From Lanius collurio (taxonomy: Eukaryota > Chordata > Aves > Passeriformes > Laniidae), in assembly GCA_020086605.1 (NCBI GenBank), contig JACBWW010000004.1:26714252-26778251 (forward strand): 64,000 nucleotides of DNA. Reading direction: 5' to 3'. A program made the position numbers and the translations under genes. Numbering within the stretch: position 1 is the first letter of the stretch; the number at the start of each line of letters is the position of its first letter. Under the pieces are notes generated by a model that ran no database searches, was not told the origin of the DNA, and saw nothing but the letters and a program-made list of their open reading frames with translations. This document shows, piece after piece, positions 1-57,515 of the stretch.

Positions 1-3000
1 ATTTGTGGATTAGGTAACTCTACACTGTGTGTTTAGTATGATGAAAGAATGCTCTGAAAATCTACCCAGATTGCAGCTGCTCTTCTGTTAGAAGAGAAAA
101 ATAGTTTTGCTTCTTGGTGACAGATGTGACAACTAATATGCAAAATATAGTCTATGTATCTCAGAGTTACACACTAAATGTCTGCTAATAATCAGACACG
201 AGATTAAAATAAAAGTATTGATTTGAAAAAGTTGCACATATAAGAGGATATGGGCTGTATTATAAAATATGGGTTGTTGAACATTCAGGAAAGAAAAAAG
301 TAGACTATTTTATAACAGCAAGTGAAGAAATGTTGATTGCCTCATTATTCTCATGTGAATATCAGTCAGTATTGTTCTGTCAACTCTGATGGAGCACTGC
401 TGTCTTTGCATATACCTCTATTTGTACATGTAATGTGCTACATGTACATCATTTTTCTTATTAATTAACACATTCATTTCTTTTTTGGTAATTTTCAATA
501 TGACAAGATGCTGATATATGATGGCTTCAAAGTACATTTGCTACCTGTATAATAGAGAAATTGTCAAGGTAAAAACGCTGCTTTGACATTAGCTGTGAAA
601 ATTGCCTTACTCAGCTAAAGCCACATGAAGTCTAACTCCAAGTTAGTACTTGCAAGTATAGTGAAGAAACCCTTTCTTTTATTCATATTTATAATGTGTT
701 TGAAATAATCCTATTTTGAAGGTGTAGCAGGGAAGTAGCATTTAAAGTTTTGTATTTCACTATATTTTGTTTACCTGTAACCTAGCTACTGTAAGTCCAA
801 TTTCAAACAATAAAGAGGCAGATGAAATGTGCAGTTGCATTTCTTAATTATCTTTAAAAATGTTTGGGGTTTTTTTTCTTTTTTTCCTATGAATTTTTTT
901 AAGTTTTGAAACCTGACTAAGCCAAGTCTTGATATTGAAATTTTTACAAGCAAAAGTAGTGCTCATCATTACTGTTCATGACTGACACTGAAAAACAAGT
1001 CCAACTTTACAAAAAATTCTGCATTCAGAGATAAGGACATTTTTAACCTGTTTTCTTGTTGTCAAGATGCAGCTTATCAAACTTGTTTGATAGAACTGGA
1101 ATGTTTGTATTGTCCCTATTAACAAGATCAGCAGTGGGCACAGTCCAGGCCATTTGAGGAGCAATTGCAAAATATGAGTCTTATATGTGACTCTGTACTT
1201 TTACCACATGGCAATCATTGAACACACATTTATTATGTGTATTTTAACATTTATACATTAGAACTGACCTGAGGAGACAAAAAAATGGGTGTACTTTCTT
1301 TTTTTAGACATCATAGATTAAAAACAGGTGATTCATGAATATTTAATCTAAATTGTGTCCCACTGCAATACCGATAACAGGGTAATGTGAAGCAAAGTGT
1401 TAGTGCCATGTTTTTGTCAGTCTGGCATGACAGGAATGAAAGACAAGTCTTTACAAAATAAGAAATAGATAGGTCTCATACTGCTCTGATTTTGATAAAA
1501 TCAGGAATTTAACATCAAGAATCCGTAGTACCCAAATTTGATTTTGAGATTAAATTTTCAAATTCCTTTTGTATGTATTTAAGTATACAGACTAGAGAAT
1601 GAATATGAATATGTATGAATAATTGTATGAATATATTTGTAACAGAGGTGTAGATGCATATGTAAATACATTTTCATTCCGATAGGTACAGACAGATTCT
1701 GGGTTTTTTGTATGCATATTAATGTCAACTTATGGCATTCCAGGAAACTGTGCATGGTTATTGCTAATAAAGGAAGAAATAAAATACTGCATTGTTCATG
1801 ACTGAATATCTTATTAATATGGTACTGCAACTGCAGGCATGATTGCAGAACAGCTGATAATTTAGATATTTGTTTCATGATGACTTAAATGCCATGATGA
1901 AATATGAGGTGTGTTTTAGAAGGGTTGTATTGGTTTCCTATATATGGTTTCTAAGCAGGAAATTGCTAATATTTCATAATATAAAATTTAAGTGGTCTAA
2001 ACCTAGTCCATTCAATAAATGATAGAATTACATCTGATTCTTTTTTTTTTAAGACTACATAGGTTAAAATAAACAAGAAATTCTCTAAGTAACTGAGTTT
2101 CAGGTTTTCTTACAGGTTTGATGTTTATTTCTATCCTCGGACATTGATCAGTATCAGACATTACATTAGGAAACATTATTTTTATAAACTATTGCTTTAA
2201 TATTAACATTTGGCTCAAAAAGTAGCATGTTAACAGACTAATTAGCCCTTTCCTCTCCATCACTAATTCCTCTTTACTCACATTATTTCTAGTGGAAGAA
2301 ATCTTATCCAATGTTTATCAAGCATGAGAAAGTACAGAAAGTGGAATATGGATATTGGCTATTGACAGTGGGCCCAAGGCAGAATGGTTTGGGGTTCATT
2401 AAGGAGCAAGGCCCCAGGCTGATCTCAGAATGTCTTAGGAGATAGAGACTAAGTATTTTTCCTGATATAAAAATACTGGAATGCTGTCAGAGTGTAAGGT
2501 GCAGAGTATCATGTACAGAAGGTTGTATATCCTTACATGCTGTAGAGAAGAAAAAAAGAAAGCAGAGGATGAAGGAGTAGCATTACGTTCCTTATTGGTA
2601 GCTAATTGCAGTGGTAACAAAAGATTTATCATTACAATCAATAAATTAATGAAGTACCTATTCTACTTTTATTATACCATATTAACTTTGTGAATAGTTT
2701 TTCAAAAAAATGCATTAACAGCTGAGAATTTAATTTTTCTTTTCTAAAAATATGGCAGCAGAATGCTCGGAGGGGAACGGTAAGTTAGAGAATTTCCAGT
2801 CTGAGAGAGACTGGTAACTTAGATCACATTGAAATAACAAATTTGTGATAAAACTGTTAAAATGGAGAATTCAAACACATTCAACTCCAGTAATCTGTAA
2901 TTTTTGACCCCTTCATAGATTTCTTGATAAAGTAGCCTTTTGGTTAAGAGTTAAAAATGTCCCATTGTGTTTTTCAGTTAATTGGAATGGGAGACTTAAT

Positions 3001-4629
3001 GTATACATTCACATGTACATAATAATTATGTAATATGTATGTGGGAAATTTTTCTGTGTAAGTTTTGGAATCTAAATGAATGTGTGCCTGGATATACACC
3101 CTCAATTGCTAAACACTTGCATATCCTAATGAAATTTTATTTGATTTGTTCTCATTCATTTTTAAAATCTCTTTCTAAGAAGATTAGAATTAATTGGATA
3201 GACTTATTATAGATGTTAGAGGCAGTCATAAAGTCCAAGTTCATATTATGAAACAACATTTTTGTTTGTGCCCATCTGTAATACATAGTACATATTGTTT
3301 ACAGATTTACAACAATTAGAGGATTACATGTTAGTATTTTCTACAGGAATTTTAGATCTCTTCTTTGAGAGTTTTTCAATCGCATAGAATACATTTCCTT
3401 TGGATATACTGAGGTAAATCATGTGTGGATTATTTTTATGGTCTGCTAAAATAAATTAAATACAATTAATACCTGGTCTTTCATTACCTTTAGTATGTAT
3501 ATACACCTGTATATACCTGATGAGCCATGTCTATGCAGCATCTACGTACTTCACACAATTGAAATTTTAAATTAAAATTTGCTGTTTGTCTAAGGTATTA
3601 AACTTTCTAAGATTCTAACCCTTAATTTGAAGACTAGTCTTTCACTTTTCCTGACTTCTACCTGTTTTTCTTACTGTGTGGTACAAATAGAGCAGGCCAT
3701 AAGAAGATTTTAATAGTAGCTTGGTATCAACATTTTGAAGTTTATTCAAGTATCACAAGAAAACAAAGTTACTATTAGCACGAAGATGGAACTGGTGTCT
3801 TGTGGGTTTTTTTCTGCTTTCTATAGTTTTCTATAGTATTTTTCTAAGCCTGGATTCTTTTGAGTAACAGTTTATTTTGTTTTACCATAAATAAATCGTT
3901 TTGTTTTTATTTTCTTAAGATTTTGTGACACAATGATAATATAATGTTGACTATGGAATTCATATTTATTTAAGTGTATTTATGGTATTTATATAATAAA
4001 TGGGAAAAAATCCTCTGCACGTATGAGAGTTACAGCTGAATTTATAATATTGTTTTCAAAATGGGTACTGCGAGAGATGTAAATTAAAGTTTTCTCTCAG
4101 GCTGTCTTCAAAAGAGTAATAAGATATGCAATAGGAAAATAGATCTGTAAATTAAATGCTACACCTTTCCAATGATAGTTTGATTTCTACACATACATTT
4201 TTTTCTCAAACATATTTTGATGGGGAAAAGAGAGAGAAAGAGTTATTTTGGTGAAAATGTGAATATTTTTCATTATTGGACTATCCAGAGTTCCAGTCAC
4301 CTTTCTTCTTTTAACAAAATTGGGAAAAGGTGCAGTAATCAGTGTACTGATAGGTTTACTTACTGGATGTACTTTATGCACAAGCAACAAATGGAAGTGT
4401 ATGGTAGAACAGCATTAGAAATTCATAAGTTCAATCATTTAATAAAGATTAAGCTGATTTTAGTAAGATCTCATTTGGTTATGTATTTAGAGTCTATTAT
4501 TTTAGATATGAGTTTATTCTATTTTTACTGTCTTCATAAAGCTGAGTAAGTTTATAAATAACTTGTAAAATTATCAACTTTTCATCTCTTTTACTTATTT
4601 TTTTTCCCCTTTATTTTTCTTTCATACAG
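1..4629 (+). other. RYR3: RYR3 intron sequence, no exon recognised
   Basis: AT-rich sequence upstream of the first exon I can place. I looked for the exon that should precede the AMQVK microexon (the conserved stretch ending KSKMSK in RyRs) and did not find it, so it probably lies before this window. Short open frames here have no RyR similarity. No repeat family is recognisable. Confidence 0.6.
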
Positions 4630-48674
<44,045 letters not shown>

Positions 48675-49500
48675 TATCACAAAAGAAATTATTTATTCAT
48701 GAACTGCTAAGACCTAATTCTTTTCATGGTGTAATTTCACAGCTTGTATTTGCTTTAAATGTCTTTAAAGTTCAAGACACACATAAAATTTGACACTATT
48801 TCAGAAGCTTTTTGTACCTACCACATATGAAACAGGTCTTTTGTTGGAATTCTAATCAGAAAAAACTATGCCAGATTAACTTAAGCCTTCCAGTTCAAAC
48901 ACGGCCTAAAATGATAACAACTTTTTAACCACATCATAACGTGGTGTTTGGCAGTACAGTTGAAAGGGCTAAAAGGCATCTTAATTGCACATTTGACATC
49001 AAAGAACTTGAACATCAGAGGCCATACCTCAGAAAAAATAGTTCAACTAACTGCTGTCCAGTTTTTCCCCATGGTATTTGCTAGTGAATGTATTAAGATA
49101 CAGTTTGAAAAGCTTTAAGCAGTTTAAAAAAAAAAAATCATTTTCAAACACTTTGTCAACCTTGAAACATTAAAGTGCCTTAAAACCTCTGTAGACATAG
49201 CTATGCAAAGTTTTTATTTGTTAGTGTTCTAGATGAACAGACCCATTAACTGTATTGCTTTTCCGTCCTTCTGTATCAAATTGCACTTGAAGTTTGTTTA
49301 TATCCTACCTTCAAGAACAGCTTATTAGATGCTGCTGTTAAAAGACATACACTGTATCAAAATGAACACAATTGAAATCTTAGGCAAAAATAAAACAGTG
49401 CTCTACGGTCACCTGTAAGTAGAAGTTGCTAGGATTATGCTTTTTTTTTTCTTCTAATAAAAAGTGCCCACTGCAATAAAGTATTATAAACCAAATATTA
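48675..49500 (+). other. RYR3: RYR3 3' UTR (end estimated)
   Basis: Follows the TAA. Three AATAAA hexamers occur at 49389, 49456 and 49475; the last, after TGCAATAAAGTATTATAAAC, looks like the main one, placing cleavage near 49490-49500. Exact end inferred. Confidence 0.7.
49475..49480 (+). promoter_or_regulatory. RYR3: RYR3 poly(A) signal AATAAA
   Basis: Last canonical hexamer before the AVEN 3' end. Two alternatives lie at 49389 and 49456. Confidence 0.7.
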
Positions 49501-49569
49501 TCACTGCTGTCATCTTTCCCATTTTTCTACAATACGGAGTTTTGTGACAATAGTGACTAAAAACACATC

Positions 49570-49899
49570 TATTCATTCTTCATCCACAGCTTTATTTTAA
49601 TGACTACATTGAACAAGTACAAGCTGAAATAACTGTTCTTTGTGCAATGTAGCCTGCTTCTTTAGCAAAGAAAATTATAATTTTGTCACAACTTTTAGAC
49701 CTTTTTAATAGTATCATTAGTCTTCAACAGTTTTCAGTCCCATCTAAATTAATTCTGGTTGCACAAAATTCTAAGTGCCAGCAAAGAAAAACAGGCATTT
49801 GGCATACAGAGCAAAGGAAAGAACAAGGAGATAAAGACAGAGTCAACTTTCTATGTAATGTTTGCTATATTCAGTTATTCATATAAGGAAATCTGAGCT
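49570..49899 (-). other. AVEN: AVEN 3' UTR (end estimated)
   Basis: Sequence between the AVEN stop at 49900-49902 and the - strand AATAAA at 49591-49596. Boundary inferred from that signal. Confidence 0.6.
49591..49596 (-). promoter_or_regulatory. AVEN: AVEN poly(A) signal AATAAA
   Basis: TTTATT on the + strand (CAGCTTTATTTTAATG), i.e. AATAAA on the - strand, about 300 nt past the AVEN stop. Probable cleavage near 49570-49580. Confidence 0.65.
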
Positions 49900-50018
49900 T
49901 CAGGAGATCATGCTGTCCAGCCAATCTTCAAGCTCTTCTTCAGTAACATCTTTAGATGTACACTGCTGTTGCTGTGATGATGTGTTCTTCTCTTCAGGTA
50001 TATCTACTTTCAAAGGCT
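49900..50018 (-). CDS. AVEN: AVEN last exon
   Basis: Reads (E)PLKVDIPEEKNTSSQQQQCT, then SKDVTEEELEDWLDSMIS and TGA. The acidic Trp-containing C terminus is the most conserved part of Aven. Acceptor TTTTCTAG at the high-coordinate end, phase 1 in. Confidence 0.96.
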
Positions 50019-53000
50019 CTAGAAAAGTGAAAACAACAAGATTGAAAATCTGGAAACAATATCATACTACCTCTGTCCTGCATCGTTTTGCTTTTAATGC
50101 ACAAGTGACTGTATTTAAACACAATCTCACCTTCTTGAAGAACAGTCACATTCCAAAAGTAGTTTCCATGCTAAACTTAATTTTGTAAAATCAATGCTAG
50201 TAAAATTTGAAAGCAGCATTTAAGAGAAGCCATCAGAAATAGCTGTCAATTCTTCTGTACACTATTAGCACAGTGAACTAAAGGTTGATGAAGTTACATA
50301 AATACTTTATCTTCACTGCAATAAAATTCCGCAGAAGTACACTTTTTAAAAAAAAATTTATTTGTTTCCTAAATCATAAGTCCAATGCTGTTTTGCAGAA
50401 GAATTTCACTTAATGTTTAAAGTGAACTGACAATGGTGAAACTTCAGTTTATTAAGGAGTTAAAACTGACAAATGAACAAATGGGTCAGAACACAGCCCC
50501 AGAAAAATGAAATGCAGTGTGACAGAGATGATGATAGCAGTACTGTTGACTAAATAAAAATTAAAAAACATCACCAAAACAGAGAACAATGGAAATTAAA
50601 TAAGGGCATGCTGGGGAGAAAACTTACCATTTTCCTTATAATCCATTTTCAAATCTTTCTCAGTTGATATGCTGCAGGATAACGTACGTGATGCAGGCCT
50701 ATTTTCTGTATTAATGGGAGCCTCTAGATTCAGAAGAAGATCTAGCTCTTCATCCAAATGGTCAGTGTCTTGATTTGATAGTGGATGGACTCTCTGAGAT
50801 GATTCTCTTGCATTTGTCCTAGAGCTATTTTTACTTCCAGGTTCTGATGGAGCAACAGAATTACCAAAAGGATGGGAGACCAACACGGTTTCACTCTGAG
50901 CCAGAGACTGTCGAAACAGCTGCTCTCTCTTCTTCCCATCTTCCAAAGTTTTAGATTTCATCTGTGGGATCTCTAGAGGTGTTGATGCCTAAGAATACAA
51001 AAAAGGACTTGAGTCCTTATAATGAGTATCTATTATTACTATTCTGTCTAATTTGGACTATAATTCATACTTGCTATAGTTGATCACTTAAGAAGGTACA
51101 GAAACTTTGAGCAGAATTGAATTCAGAAGTAAAAGGAAACTCAAGTTATCTTGATACTTTTACAAGAGCAAAGGCAAAACACAAGCTCCTTTTATCCCTT
51201 ATTAGAGAATATGAGATTGTATGCTAACACTGATACTGACAGAATCATAGAACAGTCTGGAAGGGACATTAAAGATCACCTAGTTCTGAGCCACCTGTCA
51301 CAGGCAGGGAACCTTCCACTAGACCAGATTGCTCAAAGCCTTATCCAGCTTGGCCTTGAACACTTCCAGGGATGGGGAGTCCATAGCTTCTCTAGGAAAG
51401 CTGTTCCAGTGCCTCACCACTCTTACAGTAAGGAACTTCTTCCTGAAATCCCTCCTTCAGCTTCAAGCCATTTCCTTTGTCCTATCTACACATGGCCTTT
51501 TTAAAAGTCCCTCTCTAGCTCTGCTCTGTAAGCCTGCTGAAGGTACTGGAAGGTGCTGTAAGGGCTCCCTGGCCCCTTCTGCTCTCCAGGCTGAAGAGTC
51601 CTAACTCTCAGCCTGTCTTCACCAGAGATACGCTTCAGCTCTCTGATCACCTTTGTGGCCCTTCTCAGCACTCATTCCAACAGATCCATGCCTTTCTTGT
51701 GCTAGGCACGGCAGAGCTGGATGCAGCACTCTAGGTGGGATCTCACAAGGGCAGAGCAGACAGTGAGAATCACCTCCCTCAACCTGCTGATCAGGTTTCC
51801 TTTGAAACATGGCATGCATTGCTGAGTCACAATGATCTTTTCATTCATAAATATCCCCAAGCCCTTTTCCCCAGGGCTAGCCTTAGTCCTTCTGTAAGGG
51901 TCATACTGCTTGGATCCTTTTAAGAATTTTGGTTTTATATTTAAGTCTCACTGGCTCTTTTGCCCTTACATTAGTATTTGCTTTTTCACAGTTTGAAGGA
52001 ACAAATTACTAATATTGTTGCTACCTCCCTCCTCCTGCCACTGTAGAATAAATGACATTTTCTTCACCTGTACAATTGACAGTTCTACCTATTGATTAAT
52101 GGAAAAAACCTGTATTTTGATATTAGCTATGTAAAAGATTAAATCACAATTAAAATAATCAGCAGGGAAGAACGTGAAAGCACTTAGAAAATTTTGGTGC
52201 AAGCTTTTAGCAGCTGCTAGCAAAAGAAGCAAACACAAAACCAGCACAAGTCAAACACACTGATACCTGGTTTCAAATCTAATATGCTGCATAACCAGCA
52301 TTTTGCTAAAGGCCAAATAAACACACAAAATATATTAACAGAGGGGTATCCTGCATTACCTGCCACTCGACATGCCAGTCTAAAGGAATGCATGTGCTTA
52401 TATAACACATTCCACTTATGTTTAAAGACTAATCATTCTTGCATACATTGTTTCTCTTAAAATATTTGCATTTTCTTGTGAAATTTCACAGCATTACCTG
52501 CACGAGGTCAGCAGCTACATTCAATCTCAGATGTAGAGGCAATTCCTGAAGGGCTTGGACCAAAGACTGGCAGTCAACAGAAAGTGCAGAGAACTGAAAT
52601 GCAATTCAACACATAGTACACTTGTGAAAAAACACAAAACAACCAGCCCAACACAAAATCATCCAGCTAAAAAAACCCTAGTAATTTAATGTATTATATT
52701 CCCTTGTCATACACATTCAAGAAATCTAATGAAATACGCAAATTAATAGTTTAAAATACACTGGAGGCAGTTTGGCTAAATAATTGCATATAAACACCTA
52801 AAATGCAAATTATCATTTAAGGCTAAAAAACAAGGTATAAAGAGAATGGTCCTTAGAGAATACCTTGAAATTCCAAAGTAGGAAATAGTTCAGGAACTTG
52901 ACAATGGCACAAGAAGCTTCTCCAACTGAAACATCTTTTGAACTGTGAAGCTTTCATGTAGTGTAAAATGCCATTCTTTAATGAGTTGCTACTATTTCCC

Positions 53001-56000
53001 AAGCAGTCATCCCATGTAGCTCCTGAGTAGCTAAATTTAATGCCTAAACAGGTGCTTTTGCACACTTCCCCATCTTTTCAAATGTTTTGATCCTTACAAA
53101 TGCAACAAACTATATAGTTACAAACGCTTCTAAAATTACATTCAAGAAAGATATTGCTACTGCTACTGCTGCTAAATGAGAATTTATTAGTGTGACAGGT
53201 TTGGAAGTTTCCTTTTCTCTTGACCCTTTTTTAAAAACAAATTACACAAAATGGACCAGCAATATTTGCAGTTTCTACAGAACAACCCAGATTTCAGTAG
53301 TTTTAAAACAGATTTCAAGCTCAGAGTACAGCAGAACATTCTGAGCACATTCACCATAGATAATCTGACAAAGATAAATCTGATATCCCTCACATATTTT
53401 AAAATTTGACAACAAAATGCTTCAGATCAGTCTACACTCTCATTCTCATGAAAGTACAGAGGTTGCTTCCAAATCTCACTTAGAGGGACAAAAGTTTGTC
53501 CCTCTCAATAAGATGTAGACTGGCACAGACATTTAGAAGTCCAAATACTCATAAATTAGGAGAGTTTTGTGACATATTGTAAGAGATTTGTCAAAGAAAT
53601 TCATACTGCTTCCAAAAGCCAGCCAACTCCTTTTAAGAGGCTTTTAACACCTGCACATTTAGTAAGAATGAACATCAATGACATAGTGTGTTCTGACATT
53701 ATATTTACAAAATTAAAATAAATGTTAAAATAAACAATGCAGTTGATTTAGCAGTTTCTTGTATCCAAATTCAGGTTCTGGTATCCAATAATGAGAATAA
53801 AAGGACCAAACAAATATCTGATGTAAGAATTTTTCTTCTGTATTAAGAAATCTATTTTACAATGGATTAGTGATCACCATCAGAGATGATTCACTGGTGC
53901 AAATAACCTCACTAAGTCTTCAGCAAATAATTCTCGTTTCCAGCAATAAATCATATCTTCAGAAAATCCAGTTATTTTGGCAAATATTAAGGATCAAATA
54001 TAACTTCTGCACAGTTGCAAAAGAGAAGGAAATTGTATGAACCTGGTAACACAAAAAATTCTAAAAAGTATAATTAAACAACATTTAAGTGCATTTTGGA
54101 AGAGCTATGTACACTTGCAAAAATATTAACACGAATGAACATTGCAAATGAAGGTAACAAAGAGGAGATAGGGAAGAGGAGGAAAGGTTGAGGATAAAGG
54201 AAAAGAGGAATTTTGAAAAATAATAGAAGAAGGAATTTGCTATCTAAGTAGAGATTTCTATAAAAGTGGTGTTGTAATAAAAAGTGAAGGGATCAAAGCA
54301 GTATTTAATAAATTAAGAACACTTCGTGGCACATAGCATTATTTGCTCAAAAAAAAGTAGAAGCACACTTTGTTGCTGGAATTCCCTTCTTTTTCACTGA
54401 AAAATCCACATGACTAACACCTGTTCGCTTTTTCAACTGCAGACCATGTTATGAAACATGTTTATTGCATTTTATCAATATGCAATGGAGCAGATAAAAA
54501 ATCTTTTGGTAAAAATGAAAGACAGTGTTCTTAATAAACTAAAATTTTGTTAGTGTTGATGTCAATGTGACATTTCCATTTCACATCTGAAACTGATGCT
54601 TTACCATTGCTTTCTACAAAAGATAGAGTGAGAAATATCTAATCATTCTGAAACTTTTTAAAAGTGTCTTTTTTGCTTTATTCTGTTTCCTCATAATCAA
54701 TTTACTTCAGTTTAAAATTCTCTAATCCTGTGCATAATATGCAGACAGGCAAAGAACTAGAAACAGGTGAGCTAAGAGGCAAAGGCCAGGAATTTGGCAA
54801 ATGGCATCTAGGATGAAATTTAAACTTGTATCTGGCTTTCAGGGAAAAGAAAGATGGGTCAGAAACAAAAAGAAGATACTGGGTTGAAGACCAGAGACAA
54901 GGTGAAAAATTAGATAATGCTATGTAACTATCTGGGACAGGATTCTGGATTAAAATTAGAAATCAAAGTAAGGGTAAAGGTGACAATATGCAGTTTCAGT
55001 CTGCTTACAAGGCTTTGGGCGTTCAGGAATTAATTCTTGTGTTCTAATCACCTCAATACTATAATGAAAAGACTCTGAGGAAATTATGAAGAAATTAGTA
55101 TTTGGGATACTGACATCAGCCTGCACACTAGGAACAGAAGAAAGAAAATAGTCACTGAAAGACTGCGTTCCACTGAAGAAATAGGTGGTTGTTTAAACAA
55201 GTGCTGTATCGGGGTTTATTTCCTCATTTTAATTTGACTTTGCAAATCTAAAGTACCTTTAAGTATCACTTCCCAAGGAATAATTTTTGTAATATTTTAG
55301 AAAATAAATAGAAAATCTTTAAAATTTGAATATATGTGGATGTTACAAGAAATAATCAGATTTTCATAGAAATTTTAAGAAAAACCTGGAAGACAAAAAC
55401 ATATATTTTGCAAAAAATTAGGTGACTTGCACGAGGAAGACAGCTGCAGAGATTGAGAGACTTTAAGGTATGCTGACAGACAAAACATGAGACTTCTATT
55501 GCCATGCTCCCTTATATCCAAGTATAAAGAATTAATATACAAATAATCTAGTTGGTGCACTAATTATTTAGGGCATGAAGTTTCAACCAGAGGATATGAA
55601 CTGTTAATTTGAAGAAACTAGAAGGCTTCATAGTCCAATATATGAGCATACTCCTACAGGTCTTGTTAGAGTGATTTTATTAAACACTTTTCTCTTGAAT
55701 ACAGCTGAAAAAGTAAGGCTGAATTTCTCTGTCAGTAAAGCAGAGACAATCCCTTATTTTCTCTTCACTGGAGGGCTTTCTTGTTATTTCCTCTCAACAT
55801 TACTTAAAAACCTAGCCAGCTCCTTTGATTAGTATTCAGTAGAAAATAAGGACAAGGCCCAAGGACAAGAGCCTCCAGCACTAGAGAGAAGTTGATAAAA
55901 ATATACAGAATAAAGAGTGCTATTATTGTATTAACAATTTGTTGCTGAAGGCACAACTACCTAGATATTCTGTCCAAGGTGATTATCTATACAAAATCAT

Positions 56001-56091
56001 TTGAATGATAAATCTGTTACCTGCTTATGGCATACACTTTCTTTATCCCATTCCTTCTCGTCAGCAAATCGAAACTGTGTAAAGGAATCTC
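49900..56091 (-). CDS. AVEN: AVEN, apoptosis and caspase activation inhibitor, last four coding exons
   Basis: Aven binds BCL-xL and APAF1 and restrains caspase activation; it also acts in DNA-damage signalling. Four exons on the - strand (56091-56021, 52593-52498, 50988-50628, 50018-49900) join in frame into 214 residues plus stop. Diagnostic stretches: FTQFRFADEKEWD, LVQALQELPLHLRLNVAADL, HLDEELDLLLNLEAPI and the C terminus VTEEELEDWLDSMIS. These match vertebrate Aven closely; the Pro/Ser-rich middle (GNSVAPSEPGSKNSSRTNAR) is divergent, as expected. LDLLLNL is leucine-rich and resembles the reported nuclear export signal. The Arg/Gly-rich N terminus and first exons lie beyond 64000. The gene converges on RYR3 as in mammals. 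No disruption seen. Confidence 0.95.
50019..50627 (-). other. AVEN: AVEN intron
   Basis: 609 nt; open frames on the + strand here are incidental. No repeat recognised. Confidence 0.75.
50628..50988 (-). CDS. AVEN: AVEN penultimate exon
   Basis: 361 nt from ASTPLEIPQMKSKTLEDGKK to KDLKMDYKENG. Contains DHLDEELDLLLNLEAPI. The Met at 50961 is internal, not a start: the frame continues upstream to the acceptor TATTCTTAG. Donor G|GTAAGT. Confidence 0.95.
50989..52497 (-). other. AVEN: AVEN intron
   Basis: 1.5 kb. Nearly half is a CR1 LINE copy at about 51238-51905 in the same orientation as AVEN. Confidence 0.8.
51238..51905 (-). mobile_element. CR1 LINE, truncated copy
   Basis: From GACAGAATCATAGAACAGTC through GCCTTATCCAGCTTGGCCTT, GCTGTTCCAGTGCCTCACCA and CTCCAGGCTGAAGAGTCCTA to ATATCCCCAAGCCCTTTTCC. 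This is the reverse complement of the CR1 3' region including part of the end of ORF2. The open frames here come from the element. Confidence 0.95.
52498..52593 (-). CDS. AVEN: AVEN exon with LPLHLRLNVAADLVQ
   Basis: 32 codons, FSALSVDCQSLVQALQELPL then HLRLNVAADLVQ, phase 0 to 0. Acceptor CATTTCAG, donor CAG|GTAATG. This is Aven's conserved central segment. Confidence 0.97.
52594..56020 (-). other. AVEN: AVEN intron
   Basis: 3.4 kb, AT-rich, without a repeat family or exon I can identify. Confidence 0.7.
56021..56091 (-). CDS. AVEN: AVEN exon with FTQFRFADEKEWD
   Basis: 71 nt: (G)DSFTQFRFADEKEWDKESVC and HKQ. Matches Aven SFSQFRFAEEKEWD. Acceptor TTTCTTTAG, donor CAG|GTAACA. Confidence 0.96.
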
Positions 56092-57079
56092 CTAAAGAAA
56101 AGAAATAAAAAATATATTTATTTAAAAAAGGAATAACAAGTTTTCTCTGAAGTTCCCAACTCTAAAGAAGTAAATTCAATAAATAAATCTCACCTCTTCA
56201 ACAAATTTTTATTTGATATTTAGTATTAATGCTGCTTGTAGTCACAATATTAAACATATTTATACCAAACTTCTATAGACCTTCTAATGGCTTATTACAA
56301 AATAGTACTAAAAAGAGGCAACAAATACAAAATGGAATGATGAGGTGTTAGGTGCCATGGCAACATTCAAGGTTTTCATTCAAAAGTCCAATTTGGATAA
56401 CATACTAGGAATACACACAGTATTCACAGAGTGAATTTCTAATGAACAGCTTTGAAAGTTCTGTAGATTGACTTTCTCTTACCAACATGCAAATATTTCT
56501 AAAATGGACAGTAAATATTTTTTTAAAATCACTCTGTACAAGCCACAGAAAGACTTCCTGATGTATGGTAGCTATATTCTCTCTCTTCCTTGAACTAGTC
56601 CCTCCTCCAGCACATCAACAAGCAAAGGCATTGAACCTCAAATTCCAATTCATATGCAAAAGGGACTGAATTAAAAGAAAGACTTAAATAGGGCTAATTT
56701 ACTTAAATACATAACCTTAATTACAGGATCTTCTAACCTTCCACATTTCTTTAAGCCAGCAGAAACTTTCTCTTATTATAAGGGATATTGGATTATCATT
56801 TTACTTGAAATGCAATGCTTTTATTGCAGCACCATGCTGTGTTACAAAAGACAGACCTACACATTTATTTACTGAAAAAAACATACAAGAATTCAAATAA
56901 CTTAAAAAAAATCAGTAAGGTCTGTGACAGAGGAAAGATTAGGGTTGAAAGATGATGGCCAGGATGAAAGATGAAGCTAAGATGTTCCTTCTTATACTGA
57001 AATTAAAGGATAAATAACTGTTTCAGTAGTTCTGTTAACATAAAAAACCAAACATGCTGAATTATTATGTGAAGGAGAT

Positions 57080-57515
57080 GAAATTTGATCCTGAGAAGCA
57101 CCGAGCTACTAAGTTGGTCAAGGGTCTGGAGAGTCCCTCTTTCAACAAAAGGCTGAGGGAGCTGGGCCTGTTCAACCTTGAGAAGACTGAGAGGGGACCT
57201 CATCACTGTCTGCAAATATCTGAGGGGAGGGTGCCAAGAGGCTCTTCTTGGTGGTACCAAGCAATAGGACAAGAGGCAATGGGGAGAAACTGATGCACAG
57301 GAAGTTCCACCTGAACATGAGGAAGAACTTCTTTACTGGAGCACTAGAATAGGTTGTCCAGAGAAATTCTGGAGTCTCCCTCACTGGAGATATTCAAGAA
57401 CCATCTGGATGTAATCCTGTGCCACGTGCTCTGGGATGACCCTGCCTGAGCAGGGAGTTTGGACCAGACCACCCACTGCAGTCCCTTCCAGCCTGGCCCA
57501 TTCTGTGATCACCAG
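57080..57515 (+). mobile_element. CR1 LINE, truncated copy
   Basis: TTGGTCAAGGGTCTGGAGAG, GGCTGAGGGAGCTGGGCCTG, ACATGAGGAAGAACTTCTTT and GCAGTCCCTTCCAGCCTGGC ending CCCATTCTGTGATC: a good CR1 3' end, antisense to AVEN. Confidence 0.95.

Noticed and set aside
2759..2779. Possible 21-nt exon between CAG and GTAAGT
   Set aside because: The donor is strong, but the residues (QNARRGT or other frames) match nothing in RyRs and the acceptor is weak. Kept out without transcript support.
51151..51604. Open frames of 91 and 117 codons
   Set aside because: Inside a CR1 LINE copy read on the wrong strand; not genes.
57054..57293. Open frame of 79 codons
   Set aside because: Lies largely in CR1 3' sequence.
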